Counted from the stretch's first letter, positions 7,513 to 17,091 are shown. The stretch is 64,000 nucleotides of DNA from Pseudoxanthomonas broegbernensis (GCF_014202435.1 NZ_JACHGU010000003.1:62001-126000), one strand, 5' to 3'. Translations and numbers: made by a program. The notes: a model not told the origin generated them from the sequence alone.

Positions 7513-9422
7513 CGGGTCCTTCTGGCCTCGCGGGCCGGGAACGGGACGACGATGGCACCGGGAAGCTGCGGCTGCGCCGTGTCCATGGGAGTGAATTCGG
7601 GAATGACCTCGCGCAGCACCTGGCGCAGCGCCACCTCGTCGTAGCGGGCCACCGCGTCGCGCATGCGCTCCACGCCGGTGCGCACCAGCTCGGCGGGGCA
7701 TTGCCGCGGGCCGGCCTCCAGGATCTTGGAGTGCGAGGTCGGACGGTAGTGCTCGTCGGCGTAGAACAAGGTCTCGTGCAGCTTCTCGCCCGGACGCAGG
7801 CCGGTGTAGACGATGGCGATGTCGCGGCCCGGCTGCTTGCCGGCCAGGCGGATCATCTGCTCGGCCAGCAGCCGGATCGGCACCGGCTCGCCCATGTCCA
7901 GGGTGTAGATGGCCGCGTGCGAAGCGGAGGCGGCGGCCTGCACGATCAACTGGCAAGCCTCCGGGATTGTCATGAAGTAGCGGCTGACCTCCGGGTCGGT
8001 CACCGTCACCGGGCCGCCCTGGCGGATCTGCTCGCGGAACAGCGGCACCACGCTGCCGGCCGAGTCGAGCACGTTGCCGAAGCGCACCGTCACGTAGCGG
8101 GTGCCCTCGACCTTGGCGTCCAGCGACTGGGCGATCATCTCGGCGAAGCGCTTGGTCGCGCCCAGCACGTTGGCCGGGTCGACCGCCTTGTCGGTGGAGA
8201 TGAACACGAACGTGCCCACGCCCATGTCGCGGCACAGGCCCGCCACGGTCTCGGTGGACAGCACATTGTTGCGCACCGCCTCGCGCAGTTGCCGCTCCAG
8301 CAGCGGCACCTGCTTGTAGGCCGCGGCATGGAACACCGCGTCCGGCTGGGCCAGGCGCAGGGCGTGGGCGGTGACCGCCGGGTCGCCGCAGTCGCCCAGC
8401 ACCGCCTCCACCTCAAGGTCGGGGAAGGCGCGCAGCAGTTCGGTATGGATGGTGGTCAGGGCCAGCTCGTCCACTTCCAGCAGCGCGATCTTGCGCGCGC
8501 CATGGCGGGCGCACTGCCGGCACAGCTCGGAACCGATCGACCCGCCGGCGCCGGTCACCATCACCGTGCGTCCGCCCAGCCAGCCCCGGATCAGCTTCCA
8601 GTCGGGCGTGACCGGCTTGCGGCCGAGCAGGTCCTCGATGGCCACTTCCTTCAGTTCGCCCGGCAGCGCCTGTCCTTCGAGCACGTCGGTCAGGCGCGGG
8701 ACTGTGCGGAACGCAAGCCCGGTGCGCTCGCAGATGGACACCGCGCGCTGCATGCCGGCCGCGTCGAGCGACGGGATGGCGATGACCAGCATGCCCGCGG
8801 CCACCTCCTTGGCCACGCCGGGAGCTTCCTCCAGGCGGCCCAGGATCGGCAGGCCCTGCAGGTAGGAACCCTTGAGCTGCGGTGCATCGTCGAGGAAGCC
8901 GACCGGCTGGTAGGCGCCCGAACGCCGCAGGTCGCGGACCAGGGCCTCGCCGGCGCGGCCCGCGCCCATGATCAGCACCCGGCGCACGACGAAGTCGCCG
9001 CGGCCGACGTGGTAGTCCTTCCATACCCGGTACAGCAGGCGCGGCATGCCCAGCAACACGGTCAGGGCCAGCGGATACAGCACCAGCACCGTGCGCGGCA
9101 CCGTCTCCAGGCGGTTGTAGATCGCCAGCCCAAGGACGATGGCCACCAGCCCGAACAGGCTGGCCTTGAGGATGTTCCACAGGTCCGGGACGCTGGCGAA
9201 GCGCCACAGGCCCCGGTACAGGCCCACGCGCCAGAACACCAGCGCCTGCGCGATCAGGACGATGGCCAGCGTCGGGGCGAAGTCGATCCAGTCGTAGCGC
9301 TCGTGCCGGGTCGCGTAGCGCAGCACGTGCAGCAACTGCCAGCCCAGCAGGACCATGAACATGTCGTGGAGCACGATCGCGCCACGGGGGAGCAGCGTCG
9401 GCAGCTTGTCCCAGAATTTCAT
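7509..9422 (-). CDS. Membrane nucleotide-sugar 4,6-dehydratase/epimerase, WbpM/CapD family
   Basis: The 637-residue protein has four N-terminal membrane helices (first about 140 residues). A first nucleotide-binding fold follows (VLIMGAGRAGEALVRDL, near 150), then the catalytic SDR domain (VMVTGAGGSIGSELCRQ, near 290; STDKAVDPANVLGATKR). In ordinary SDR enzymes the residue four before the catalytic Lys is Tyr. Here it is Leu, comparable to the Met of WbpM, whose triad is described as S-M-K. WbpM-type enzymes convert UDP-GlcNAc to a 4-keto-6-deoxy sugar, the first step to QuiNAc/FucNAc for O-antigen. The neighbouring WbpL-type transferase and galU support that role. The exact product is not determinable. 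Confidence 0.88.
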   Translation of the reverse strand: MKFWDKLPTLLPRGAIVLHDMFMVLLGWQLLHVLRYATRHERYDWIDFAPTLAIVLIAQALVFWRVGLYRGLWRFASVPDLWNILKASLFGLVAIVLGLAIYNRLETVPRTVLVLYPLALTVLLGMPRLLYRVWKDYHVGRGDFVVRRVLIMGAGRAGEALVRDLRRSGAYQPVGFLDDAPQLKGSYLQGLPILGRLEEAPGVAKEVAAGMLVIAIPSLDAAGMQRAVSICERTGLAFRTVPRLTDVLEGQALPGELKEVAIEDLLGRKPVTPDWKLIRGWLGGRTVMVTGAGGSIGSELCRQCARHGARKIALLEVDELALTTIHTELLRAFPDLEVEAVLGDCGDPAVTAHALRLAQPDAVFHAAAYKQVPLLERQLREAVRNNVLSTETVAGLCRDMGVGTFVFISTDKAVDPANVLGATKRFAEMIAQSLDAKVEGTRYVTVRFGNVLDSAGSVVPLFREQIRQGGPVTVTDPEVSRYFMTIPEACQLIVQAAASASHAAIYTLDMGEPVPIRLLAEQMIRLAGKQPGRDIAIVYTGLRPGEKLHETLFYADEHYRPTSHSKILEAGPRQCPAELVRTGVERMRDAVARYDEVALRQVLREVIPEFTPMDTAQPQLPGAIVVPFPAREARRTR

Positions 9423-9440
9423 CCTGCTTAGACGTTCCTG

Positions 9441-10421
9441 TCAGTGCGTTGCGGTCCTGCGCAGCAGGAGCCACGTGATGGCTGCCAGCAGCAGCCAGAG
9501 AACCGCCACTCCCCCTGCGAGCCACGGTTCGGCCTGATTCAAAGCGAGCGCAAGGATACCAGCCATCAGGCTGAACGAAGCGTAGACGAGAGTGACGGCG
9601 ACGTGGCTGCGCCCGGCCCGGACCCAGCGCTGGTACAGATGCGAGACGTGCGGCAGCCACCAGCGCTCGCCAGCCAGGATGCGTCCGCCCAGGGTCATCG
9701 AGGCATCGACGAGGAAGGCCGACAGCGGCAGCAGCACGACCGGCGTCGCCCCGTCGATGCGACCCGTCCGCGCCGCGGCCGCGACCGCAATCGCGGCCAG
9801 CGCGTAGCCCAGCGCGCCGCTGCCCACGTCACCGAGGAAGATGCGGGCCTTGGGGAAATTGAAGGGCAGGAACCCGCAGCAGGCCGCCGCCAGCGCCCAG
9901 CCGGGCAGGCCGGCCTGCGCGGGGGCCAGCAACGCCAGCACGCAGGCGCAGATCAGCGCCTGGGTGGTGGCCAGCCCGTCGATGCCGTCCATGAAGTTCC
10001 AGACGTTGACCAGCACCGGGACCGCGGCGAACGCCAGCAGCGCCCAGCCCCGGCACCCATCCGCGCCGAACAGGCCCAGCGCCAGGACGGCACCGGCCAG
10101 GCACTGCACCAGCAACCGGAGCGCGGGCGAGAGCGGCCGGTGGTCGTCGACCCAGCCGATCCCCGCCACCAGCACCAGGCCCGCGGCGAAGGCCAGCGCG
10201 GCCACCGGCGCGACCATGCCGGCCGCCGTGGCCCACGCGCACCCCAGCAGCAATGCCGATGCGATGCCCAGGCCGCCGCCGCGCGGGGTCGGCACCGCAT
10301 GGCTGCGCCGTTCGCCGGGCAGGTCGATCAGCCGCCGCCGGCGTGCGTAGCGCAGGGTCGCCCAGGTGCCGAGCGCGGCGGCGGCCCACAGCGCCAGCAG
10401 CGGCCACGCCGATGCGGGCAT
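9441..10421 (-). CDS. WecA/WbpL-type undecaprenyl-phosphate sugar-1-phosphate transferase (MraY/GT4-like)
   Basis: A 326-residue polytopic membrane protein with about ten hydrophobic helices. The family's cytosolic catalytic motifs are present: GWVDDHRPLSP, VWNFMDGIDGLA, ARIFLGDVGSGALGY and the His-rich LPHVSHLYQRW loop. Such enzymes start O-antigen or enterobacterial common antigen units by moving HexNAc-1-P to undecaprenyl phosphate. Its start shares one base with the lapB stop (TGATG). Paired with the WbpM-like protein immediately downstream, it resembles the wbpL-wbpM initiation pair of Pseudomonas. The substrate sugar is inferred only. Confidence 0.88.
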   Translation of the reverse strand: MPASAWPLLALWAAAALGTWATLRYARRRRLIDLPGERRSHAVPTPRGGGLGIASALLLGCAWATAAGMVAPVAALAFAAGLVLVAGIGWVDDHRPLSPALRLLVQCLAGAVLALGLFGADGCRGWALLAFAAVPVLVNVWNFMDGIDGLATTQALICACVLALLAPAQAGLPGWALAAACCGFLPFNFPKARIFLGDVGSGALGYALAAIAVAAAARTGRIDGATPVVLLPLSAFLVDASMTLGGRILAGERWWLPHVSHLYQRWVRAGRSHVAVTLVYASFSLMAGILALALNQAEPWLAGGVAVLWLLLAAITWLLLRRTATH

Positions 10422-11599
10422 CAGACCACCGCGTAGTTCAGCAGCGGCTTGACCGTCCCCCATTCCTTGCAACTGGGACACTGCCAATGGTGGGTGCGTG
10501 CACCGAAACCGCAACGCGTGCAGCGATAACTGGGGTTGCGCACCAGCAACTGGTCGGTGATGTGCTTGAGGTCGTGCAGGGTGGCGGTGCTGTCGGCGCC
10601 CACCGCCAGGGTCAGGTCGATCAGCGCCGCCTCGCCACGGACCGAAGGACGGTCCTTGAGCTGGCGCCCGAGGTAGTCGCGGGCCGCCTGGGTCCCCTCC
10701 TGCTGCTCGATCAGCCGGGTCAGGGCCAGCACCGGGGCGATGCCGCGGTAGTGCTCGCTCATCTCGGCCAGGAACGCGCGCGCGCCGGCGATGTCGCCCA
10801 CTTGCGCATGGCAGGCCAGCAGGCTGGGCAGCACTTCCGGCAGGTAGTCCGGATCGTGCCTTGCGGCGCGCTCGAACGCGCGGATCGCCGCCTCGGGATG
10901 GCCGGCGTCGGACTCGATCCGTCCTTCCAGGATGCCGGCGCGCACGCAGGTCGCATCGGCCTGGTAGGCACGGCCGATGGCCGCGCGCGCGTCGTCGAGG
11001 TTGCCGTTGCCGCGGTGGCGTTCGGCCAGCTCGCACTCGAACTGCGCCACCAGCTTGCCCATCGGCTCGCCCGTGGCCTCCTCGTAGCGGGTGGCGTTGT
11101 CGATCGCCCGCTCCCAGTCGCGCTCGGCCTGGTAGATGCCGATCAGGTGCTTGAGCGCCTGCGGCGCGCGCTGGTCGATCCTGGCCAGGTCGGTGAACAC
11201 GGTCTCGGCGCGGTCCAGCAGCCCGGACTTCATGTAGTCCTCGCCCAGCGCCAGCAGCGCCTGCACCCGCTGCGCGTCGCTGAGGTCGTGGCGCTGGACC
11301 AGCCCCTGGTGCAGACGGATGGCGCGGTCGACCTCGCCGCGGCGACGGAACAGGTGGCCCAGTGCGACCTGGGTCTCGAAGGTTTCCTTGTCCAGTTCGG
11401 CGATGTGCAGGAACAGCTCGATGGCCTTGTCCGGCTGCTCGTTGAGCAGGTAGTTCAGGCCGCGGAAATAGGTGGTGGACAGGCGGCTGACCTGGGTGTC
11501 GCCGTGGCGCTGGCCGCCGCGGCGCCCCACCACCCAGCCGGTCAGCGCGGCCAGCGGCAGGAACAGGAAGAACCAGAACCACTCGTTGAGGAATTCCAT
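10421..11599 (-). CDS. lapB: LPS assembly regulator LapB (YciM)
   Basis: A 392-residue inner-membrane-anchored TPR protein. It has an N-terminal helix (FLNEWFWFFLFLPLAALTGW), several TPRs (residues about 70-340) and a C-terminal rubredoxin-like metal knuckle with CTRCGFGA and CPSCKEWG. In E. coli LapB tunes LpxC degradation through FtsH/YejM and so controls lipopolysaccharide amount. It lies 4 bases after lapA, and the next gene starts at its stop. Having an LPS regulator inside an O-antigen initiation operon is consistent with its role. Confidence 0.96.
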   Translation of the reverse strand: MEFLNEWFWFFLFLPLAALTGWVVGRRGGQRHGDTQVSRLSTTYFRGLNYLLNEQPDKAIELFLHIAELDKETFETQVALGHLFRRRGEVDRAIRLHQGLVQRHDLSDAQRVQALLALGEDYMKSGLLDRAETVFTDLARIDQRAPQALKHLIGIYQAERDWERAIDNATRYEEATGEPMGKLVAQFECELAERHRGNGNLDDARAAIGRAYQADATCVRAGILEGRIESDAGHPEAAIRAFERAARHDPDYLPEVLPSLLACHAQVGDIAGARAFLAEMSEHYRGIAPVLALTRLIEQQEGTQAARDYLGRQLKDRPSVRGEAALIDLTLAVGADSTATLHDLKHITDQLLVRNPSYRCTRCGFGARTHHWQCPSCKEWGTVKPLLNYAVV

Positions 11600-11603
11600 C
11601 GGC

Positions 11604-11909
11604 TCAGTCGCCTTCCGGGTAGGGAACCCGGGGGCGGGCGTCTTCGGCCTCCGGTGCGATGGGAGCGGCCGGCGCCGGCGGGCGGCAGGCGCGGCGCAGG
11701 CGGGCGTGCAGAGGGATGACGGTGGTCGCCACCACCAGCCCGCCGCCCAGCAGCACGCCGGCCAGCAAGGCCACGACGATGGCGATCCCCGAGGTGGTCA
11801 CCAGCTCCGCAATGCCGAAATCGAGCAGGATGCGCTGCGAATTGAGCGAACCCACGACCAGACCCGCGACCAGGAAGGCCAGCAGGACCAGCAAACGAAG
11901 GATATTCAT
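11604..11909 (-). CDS. lapA: LPS assembly protein LapA (DUF1049)
   Basis: The 101-residue protein has two membrane segments (residues about 3-22 and 40-66). The LapA family motif NSQRILLDFG lies between them, and the tail is Pro/Ala-rich and cytosolic. It is coupled to lapB with 4 bases between the genes. LapA is a conserved partner of LapB; its biochemical role is not settled. Confidence 0.92.
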   Translation of the reverse strand: MNILRLLVLLAFLVAGLVVGSLNSQRILLDFGIAELVTTSGIAIVVALLAGVLLGGGLVVATTVIPLHARLRRACRPPAPAAPIAPEAEDARPRVPYPEGD

Positions 11910-11983
11910 GACCCGCTTCTCCCGGGACGGTCGCGCACAAGCTTAGCCGAGCGCGGGCGGAGGAGGGATACGACCCGGGCGCG

Positions 11984-12286
11984 TTACGGCTCGGCCGGGG
12001 CGGGAACGACCTCGCTGACCTTCTCGCGCAGTTCCTTGCCCGGCTTGAAATGGGGCACGTGCTTGCCCGGCAGTGCCACCGAGTCGCCGGTCTTGGGGTT
12101 GCGGCCCATGCGCGGCGGGCGGTAGTGCAGCGAAAAGCTGCCGAAACCGCGGATCTCGATGCGTTCGCCCGAGGCCAGCGAACCGGCCATCATCTCCAGC
12201 AGCGACTTGACGGCCAGGTCCACGTCCTCGGCCTTCAGGTGCGACTGGCGGCGGGCCAGAATCTCGATCAGTTCGGACTTGGTCAT
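11984..12286 (-). CDS. ihfB: Integration host factor subunit beta
   Basis: The 100-residue HU/IHF-fold DNA-bending protein starts [10 protein letters not shown]. It contains the IHF-beta core [16 protein letters not shown] and the DNA-intercalating beta-arm with GRNPKTGD and a Pro nearby. It forms a heterodimer with IhfA and bends DNA at sigma-54 promoters, recombination sites and origins. It follows rpsA, as in many proteobacteria, separated by a strong 14-bp hairpin. The C-terminal extension EVVPAPAEP is lineage-typical. Confidence 0.95.
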   Translation of the reverse strand: MTKSELIEILARRQSHLKAEDVDLAVKSLLEMMAGSLASGERIEIRGFGSFSLHYRPPRMGRNPKTGDSVALPGKHVPHFKPGKELREKVSEVVPAPAEP

Positions 12287-12314
12287 CTCGGCATGGCTGC
12301 GACAGGACGATGCG

Positions 12315-12347
12315 CCACGGCGGCCCGGGGTCTCCGGGCCGCCGTGG
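12315..12347 (-). terminator. Perfect 14-bp hairpin between rpsA and ihfB
   Basis: The arms 12315-12328 and 12334-12347 are exact reverse complements around a 5-base loop. No U-tract follows, so complete intrinsic termination is unlikely. It may stabilise the rpsA 3' end or reduce read-through into ihfB. Confidence 0.5.
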
Positions 12348-12371
12348 TACCACTTCAGGTTACCGCGGGCA

Positions 12372-14060
12372 TCACTCGGACTTGCCGCCCAACTGCGCAC
12401 GCAGCAGCGCGCCCAGGCTGGTGGTGCCGGCGGCGGCCTCGGCGGCGGACTTGTTGTACTCGGCCAGCGCCTCGGCGGTCTCGGCTTCGTCCTTGGCCTT
12501 GATCGAAAGCTGCAGGCTGCGGCCCTTGCGGTCCATGCCCACGAACTTGGCCTCGACCTTGTCGCCGACCTTCAGGTGCTGGCTGGCATCGTCCACGCGA
12601 TCGTGGCTGATGTCGCGCGCGGCGACGTAGCCCTCGATGCCGTCGGCCAGCTCGATGGTGGCGCCCTTGGCGTCCACTTCGCGGACCGTGCCCTCGACCT
12701 TGGAGCCCTTCGGGTGCGCGGCCATGTACTGGCCGAACGGGTCCTGCTCCATCTGCTTCAGGCCCAGGCTGATGCGCTCGCGCTCCGGGTCGACCGCCAG
12801 TACCACCGCCTCGAGCGTGTCGCCCTTCTTGTAGTTGCGCAGGATGTCCTCGCCGGTGGTGTTCCAACTGATGTCGGACAGGTGGACCAGGCCGTCGATG
12901 CCGCCGTCCAGGCCGATGAAGATGCCGAAGTCGGTGATCGACTTGATCTGGCCGGACACCTTGTCGTTCTTCTTGTGGATCGCGGCGAAGGTCTCCCACG
13001 GGTTGGCGGCGACCTGCTTCATGCCCAGCGAGATGCGGCGGCGCTCCTCGTCCACATCCAGGACCATGACCTCGACCTCGTCGCCGACCTGCACGACCTT
13101 GGACGGGTTGACGTTCTTGTTGGTCCAGTCCATCTCGGACACGTGCACCAGGCCCTCGACGCCCGGCTCGATCTCGACGAACGCGCCGTAATCGGTGACG
13201 TTGGAGACCTTGCCGTAGACGCGGCTGTTGGCCGGGTAGCGGCGGGCGATGTTGTCCCACGGATCCTCGCCCAACTGCTTCAGGCCCAGCGAGACGCGGT
13301 TGCGCTCGCGGTCGAACTTCAGCACGCGCACGTCCAGCTCGTCGCCGACGTTGACCACCTCGGACGGATGGCGCACGCGCTTCCAGGCCATGTCGGTGAT
13401 GTGCAGCAGGCCGTCGATGCCGCCCAGGTCCACGAACGCGCCGTAGTCGGTCAGGTTCTTGACCACGCCCTTCAGCACGGCGCCTTCCTGCAGCTTCTCC
13501 ATCAACTGCTCGCGCTCTTCCGAGTGCTCGCTCTCGACCACCGCGCGGCGGGAGACGACCACGTTGTTGCGCTTGCGGTCCAGCTTGATGAGCTTGAACT
13601 CCAGCTCCTTGCCTTCCAGGTAGGCCGGGTCGCGCACGGGGCGCACATCGACCAGCGAACCGGGCAGGAACGCGCGGACGTCCTTGATGTCGACGGTGAA
13701 GCCGCCCTTGACCTTGCCGCTGATCCGGCCGGTGATGGTCTCGTTCTTCTCCAGCGCCTCTTCCAGCTCGTCCCACACCATCGCGCGCTTGGCCTTCTCG
13801 CGCGACAGCACGGTCTCGCCGAAGCCGTTCTCGATGGAGTCCAGCGCGACCTTGACCAGGTCGCCCTCGGCGACGTCGATCTCGCCGGCGTCGTTACGGA
13901 ACTGCTCGATCGGCACGATGCCTTCGGACTTCAGGCCGGCGTTGATCACCACCACGTCGCTGCGGACTTCCACGACGGTACCGGTGACGATGGCGCCCGG
14001 CTTCAGCTTGGCCAGGTTGGTCTGGCTCTGTTCGAACAGCTCGGCAAAAGATTCGGTCAT
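12372..14060 (-). CDS. rpsA: 30S ribosomal protein S1
   Basis: The 562-residue protein has six S1 RNA-binding repeats (for example [40 protein letters not shown] and [20 protein letters not shown]), the usual architecture of gammaproteobacterial S1. It unwinds and presents mRNA on the ribosome. ATG 14060 begins [10 protein letters not shown]; only a weak GAG lies upstream, as is common for rpsA, which is autoregulated by S1. It is preceded by the terminator of cmk, so it probably has its own promoter within 14061-14165. I could not assign one. Confidence 0.97.
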   Translation of the reverse strand: MTESFAELFEQSQTNLAKLKPGAIVTGTVVEVRSDVVVINAGLKSEGIVPIEQFRNDAGEIDVAEGDLVKVALDSIENGFGETVLSREKAKRAMVWDELEEALEKNETITGRISGKVKGGFTVDIKDVRAFLPGSLVDVRPVRDPAYLEGKELEFKLIKLDRKRNNVVVSRRAVVESEHSEEREQLMEKLQEGAVLKGVVKNLTDYGAFVDLGGIDGLLHITDMAWKRVRHPSEVVNVGDELDVRVLKFDRERNRVSLGLKQLGEDPWDNIARRYPANSRVYGKVSNVTDYGAFVEIEPGVEGLVHVSEMDWTNKNVNPSKVVQVGDEVEVMVLDVDEERRRISLGMKQVAANPWETFAAIHKKNDKVSGQIKSITDFGIFIGLDGGIDGLVHLSDISWNTTGEDILRNYKKGDTLEAVVLAVDPERERISLGLKQMEQDPFGQYMAAHPKGSKVEGTVREVDAKGATIELADGIEGYVAARDISHDRVDDASQHLKVGDKVEAKFVGMDRKGRSLQLSIKAKDEAETAEALAEYNKSAAEAAAGTTSLGALLRAQLGGKSE

Positions 14061-14165
14061 TAGTGAATACTCGGTTGAACACACGGACGGCGAAAAAGCG
14101 GCATTCGGGCCGCGCTCCCCGTCCCCCTGTCAGGCCCGTACGGGCGCCTTGTGTGGTTGGATTGG

Positions 14166-14193
14166 AAAAACCGCCGAGGGGAATCCACGGCGG
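14166..14193 (-). terminator. Intrinsic terminator after cmk
   Basis: On the minus strand, CCGCCG and CGGCGG pair around TGGATTCCCCT, followed by five T. It comes about 65 bases after the cmk stop and before rpsA. A second hairpin, GGCGCC-AAAA-GGCGCC, lies just upstream of it. Confidence 0.65.
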
Positions 14194-14257
14194 CGCCTTT
14201 TGGCGCCTGCGCGCCACCTGCTGCGTATACCCGGCCATGCGACGCCGGGCGCGACGG

Positions 14258-14935
14258 TCAGACGGAACGGACCGGCACCAGGGCCAGCACGCGCTCGACG
14301 GCCGCCTCGATGGACAGGCCGGTGGTATCGATGAGGACGGCGTCTTCGGCCGGCCTCAGGGGCGCCACCGCGCGCTGGGCATCGCGGGCGTCGCGGGCGA
14401 GGATCTCCCGCAGCAGACCGGCGAATGTAACCGGAACTCCTTTTTCCTTCAACTGCTTATGGCGCCTGCGGGCGCGTTCCTCGGCGCTGGCGGTCAGGAA
14501 CACCTTGGCCGTGGCGTCGGGGAAAATGACCGTGCCCATGTCGCGGCCGTCGGCCACCAGGCCCGGCGGCCGGCGGAAAGCGCGCTGGCGCTCCTTCAGC
14601 GCGGCCCTCACCTCGGGGATCGCGGCGATCGCCGAGGCCAGGGTGCCGGTGGTCTCCAGGCGCAGCTCGCCGGTGGCGTCGGTGCCGTTGACCAGCACCC
14701 TCAGGCCCTCGGCGCCGTCGCGGAACTCGATGGAGGTGTCGAAGGTGCAGCGCACCAGGGCGGCCGGATCGGACAGGTCCAGGTCCGCCCAACTGGCCGC
14801 CACCCCGACCGCCCGGTACAGCGCGCCCGAGTCCAGGTAGTGCCAGCCCAGGCGCGAGGCCGCGATCCGGCTTACCGTGCCCTTCCCCGCGCCCGAAGGG
14901 CCATCGATGGTGAGGACCGGGGCGGGAGGCGTCAT
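14258..14935 (-). CDS. cmk: (d)CMP kinase
   Basis: Phosphorylates CMP and dCMP. The 225-residue protein has the P-loop [12 protein letters not shown] near the N-terminus, the LDSGALYRA nucleoside-binding segment, [15 protein letters not shown], and the lid ARRRHKQL. All match the family's size and order. The cmk-rpsA-ihfB order is the classical gammaproteobacterial one. Confidence 0.97.
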   Translation of the reverse strand: MTPPAPVLTIDGPSGAGKGTVSRIAASRLGWHYLDSGALYRAVGVAASWADLDLSDPAALVRCTFDTSIEFRDGAEGLRVLVNGTDATGELRLETTGTLASAIAAIPEVRAALKERQRAFRRPPGLVADGRDMGTVIFPDATAKVFLTASAEERARRRHKQLKEKGVPVTFAGLLREILARDARDAQRAVAPLRPAEDAVLIDTTGLSIEAAVERVLALVPVRSV

Positions 14936-15012
14936 GGCGGTTCCGGGCGGCTGCAGGGGGGGCGGGATTGTAGCGCGGGCCCGGGCACCCGCCCGCACGG
15001 CCGTGCAAACAC

Positions 15013-15042
15013 TTGAAGCGCCAGGGGAAAGGCCGCTAGAAT
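15013..15042 (+). promoter_or_regulatory. Predicted promoter of rpmJ
   Basis: -35 TTGAAG (15013-15018) and -10 TAGAAT (15037-15042) have an 18-bp spacer. The expected start is near 15049, about 65 bases before the ATG. Confidence 0.5.
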
Positions 15043-15112
15043 GGCGGGCTTGTCTGCAACGCCTCGGCCATGCCGGCCCTGGCTTCCCATCCGTCGTCCT
15101 CCGAGGTGTGTC

Positions 15113-15238
15113 ATGAAAGTCCTGTCCTCCCTGAAGTCGGCGAAGACCCGTCACCGCGACTGCAAGGTGATCCGCCGCCGCGGAAAGGTCTTCGTGATCT
15201 GCAAGTCCAACCCGCGCTTCAAGGCCCGCCAGCGCTGA
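15113..15238 (+). CDS. rpmJ: 50S ribosomal protein L36, type B (zinc-independent form)
   Basis: The 41-residue basic protein [17 protein letters not shown]... ends NPRFKARQR. It has only Cys17 and Cys30, and lacks the C-x2-C-x12-C-x4-H zinc ligand set of the common type-A L36. It therefore matches the YkgO-like C-minus form. RBS GAGGTG lies about 8 bases upstream. It has its own promoter and terminator. No Zur-like operator was recognised. Whether a type-A copy exists elsewhere in the genome cannot be seen. Confidence 0.95.
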   Translation: MKVLSSLKSAKTRHRDCKVIRRRGKVFVICKSNPRFKARQR

Positions 15239-15278
15239 AGCGGACGGTGGCCCGCCTCCGCGGGCCGCGGACCGACGG

Positions 15279-15302
15279 AAAGGCCGCAGCGATGCGGCCT
15301 TT
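15279..15302 (+). terminator. Intrinsic terminator after rpmJ
   Basis: AAAGGCCGCA and TGCGGCCTTT form a perfect 10-bp stem around GCGA. A second GC-rich hairpin (GGCCCG...CGGGCC) lies just upstream at about 15249-15266. Confidence 0.6.
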
Positions 15303-15497
15303 CGCGTTTGCGGCGCGGACACCGGCTCCGGCGCAGGAAGGGGCGCGGCGATCCGGCATGCCCGCCATCGCTCCGGTCCGTGTCCCGGTCGCCGGGACCA
15401 TGATCGTCGCCGCAGCGCGGCGCGCCCGGTTCTGCTTACAATCGCCGCTCGACCACGCCACCGCCGCCGGCGGCGGTCCAACCGGGGAGACACCGCG

Positions 15498-15824
15498 ATG
15501 AAGCACCGCCTGTACATCCTGCCGCTGCTGGCCCTGCTGGCCCTGCCCGCCGCCGCCCAGGCCGATACCCTGCTGATCGAGCGCGTGCACCAGCCCACCG
15601 GCGACGAGCCGGCGCGCGGCCTGACCATGGCCGAGGTGGAGGCCCGCTACGGCACCCCGCAGCAGAAGCTGGACCCGCGTGGCGGGCAGAAGCGGCAGTG
15701 GCCGACCATCAACCGCTGGGTCTACCCCGACTACGTCGTCTACTTCGAGAAGAACCGGGTGATCGACGTGGTCGCGCACAAGGCCAGTCCCAACGAGGTC
15801 GGGCCGAAGCCGCCGATTCGTTGA
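15498..15824 (+). CDS. Small exported protein, BamE/SmpA-like repeat
   Basis: The 108-residue protein has a clear signal peptide (cleavage after AAAQA, near residue 22). The mature part contains [17 protein letters not shown] ... [21 protein letters not shown] helix ending in a Gly-Pro-like turn followed by W-x-Y-x(4)-VYFE strands is the pattern of SmpA/OmlA (BamE)-like periplasmic domains found as orphan proteins in Pseudomonas and Xanthomonadaceae. The function is unknown. A TACAAT (15437-15442) may be its -10 element. The fold assignment is inference. Confidence 0.8.
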   Translation: MKHRLYILPLLALLALPAAAQADTLLIERVHQPTGDEPARGLTMAEVEARYGTPQQKLDPRGGQKRQWPTINRWVYPDYVVYFEKNRVIDVVAHKASPNEVGPKPPIR

Positions 15825-15967
15825 TGCGGGCCCGGCGCCATGGCCCGCGCATCCGTGTGCGGGAATCGAACGCCGCGAGCCCCTCCCGCACCAGCCCGCA
15901 CGTCCCCTGCGGGATTCCATTGAAAAGCCCGGGTCTCGATCCGGCGTGATGTGAGCATCCGTTCGGA

Positions 15968-16999
15968 ATGACCGCCCCCCTGCGCTTCCCCGCGGAATGG
16001 GAACCCCAGTCCGCAATCCTGATCGCCTGGCCGCACCCGGGCACCGACTGGGCCGAGCGCCTGGCCGAGGTCGAGGACACCTACATCGCCCTGATCGCGG
16101 CGATCACCCGCTTCCAGGACGCCTGGATCTGCGTGGCCGACGACGACCTGCAGATCTATGCCGAGGTACGCCTGCGCTCGGCCCGGATCGACATGGGACG
16201 GGTCCGCTTCGTCCCGTTCGACTACGACGACACCTGGCTGCGCGATTCCGGCCCGATCGTCCTGCGCCAGGGCGGCGGCTTCCGCGTGCTGGATTTCCGC
16301 TTCACCGCCTGGGGCGGCAAGTTCGAGGCCGGGCGCGACGACCGCCTGGTGGAATCGCTCGCCGCGCAGGGCCTGTTCGGCGACGCGCCGCGGCAGCGGA
16401 TCGACTTCGCCCTGGAGGGAGGCGGCATCGAGACCGATGGCGCCGGCACCCTGCTGACCACCTGGCACTGCCTGCACGAACGCCACCCCCAGGCCAGCCG
16501 CGAGGAGCTGGACGCGAAGCTGCGCCGGTGGCTGGCCCAGGACAGGGTGCTGTGGCTGGACCACGGCTACCTCGAAGGCGACGACACCGACGCCCACATC
16601 GACACCCTCGCCCGCTTCGCGCCCGGCGACGCCATCGTGTTCCAGTCCTGCGACGACCCGGCCGACAGCCACTACCGGGAACTGCAGGCCATGGCCGCGC
16701 AGATCGCCACCCTGCGCACCGCCGACGGCCGGCCATACCGGCTCCACTCCCTGCCCTGGCCGGCGCCGATCCTGGACCAGGGCCGGCGCCTGGCCGCCTC
16801 CTACGCCAACTTCCTGATCCTCAACGGCGCGGTACTGATGCCCGCCTACGGCGACCCGGCCGACGCGCGCGCCGCCGCCGTCCTGGCCGAGGCCTTCCCC
16901 GGCCGCGAGATCGTGCAGGTGCCCTGCCGCCCGCTGATCTGGCAGAACGGCAGCCTGCACTGCATCACCATGCAGTTGCCGAGCGGGCTTCCCGGCTGA
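15968..16999 (+). CDS. aguA: Agmatine deiminase
   Basis: Hydrolyses agmatine to N-carbamoylputrescine and ammonia. The 343-residue protein belongs to the peptidylarginine-deiminase-like (PPAD/AguA) family. It starts with the FPAEWEPQSAILIAWPH signature, has DDTWLRDSGP (substrate-binding acidic residues) and EGGGIETDG, and ends with the nucleophile Cys in NGSLHCITMQLP. It is followed 105 bases later by aguB, giving the two-step putrescine route from arginine-derived agmatine. Confidence 0.96.
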   Translation: MTAPLRFPAEWEPQSAILIAWPHPGTDWAERLAEVEDTYIALIAAITRFQDAWICVADDDLQIYAEVRLRSARIDMGRVRFVPFDYDDTWLRDSGPIVLRQGGGFRVLDFRFTAWGGKFEAGRDDRLVESLAAQGLFGDAPRQRIDFALEGGGIETDGAGTLLTTWHCLHERHPQASREELDAKLRRWLAQDRVLWLDHGYLEGDDTDAHIDTLARFAPGDAIVFQSCDDPADSHYRELQAMAAQIATLRTADGRPYRLHSLPWPAPILDQGRRLAASYANFLILNGAVLMPAYGDPADARAAAVLAEAFPGREIVQVPCRPLIWQNGSLHCITMQLPSGLPG

Positions 17000-17091
17000 G
17001 CCGGAAAGCCCCCGAGGTTCACAGCGCAAACTTCGGGCCCCGCCTTCGTGCCATCCGGCACGGATCGCCCTTGCCCAGGGGCGTATCGCTC

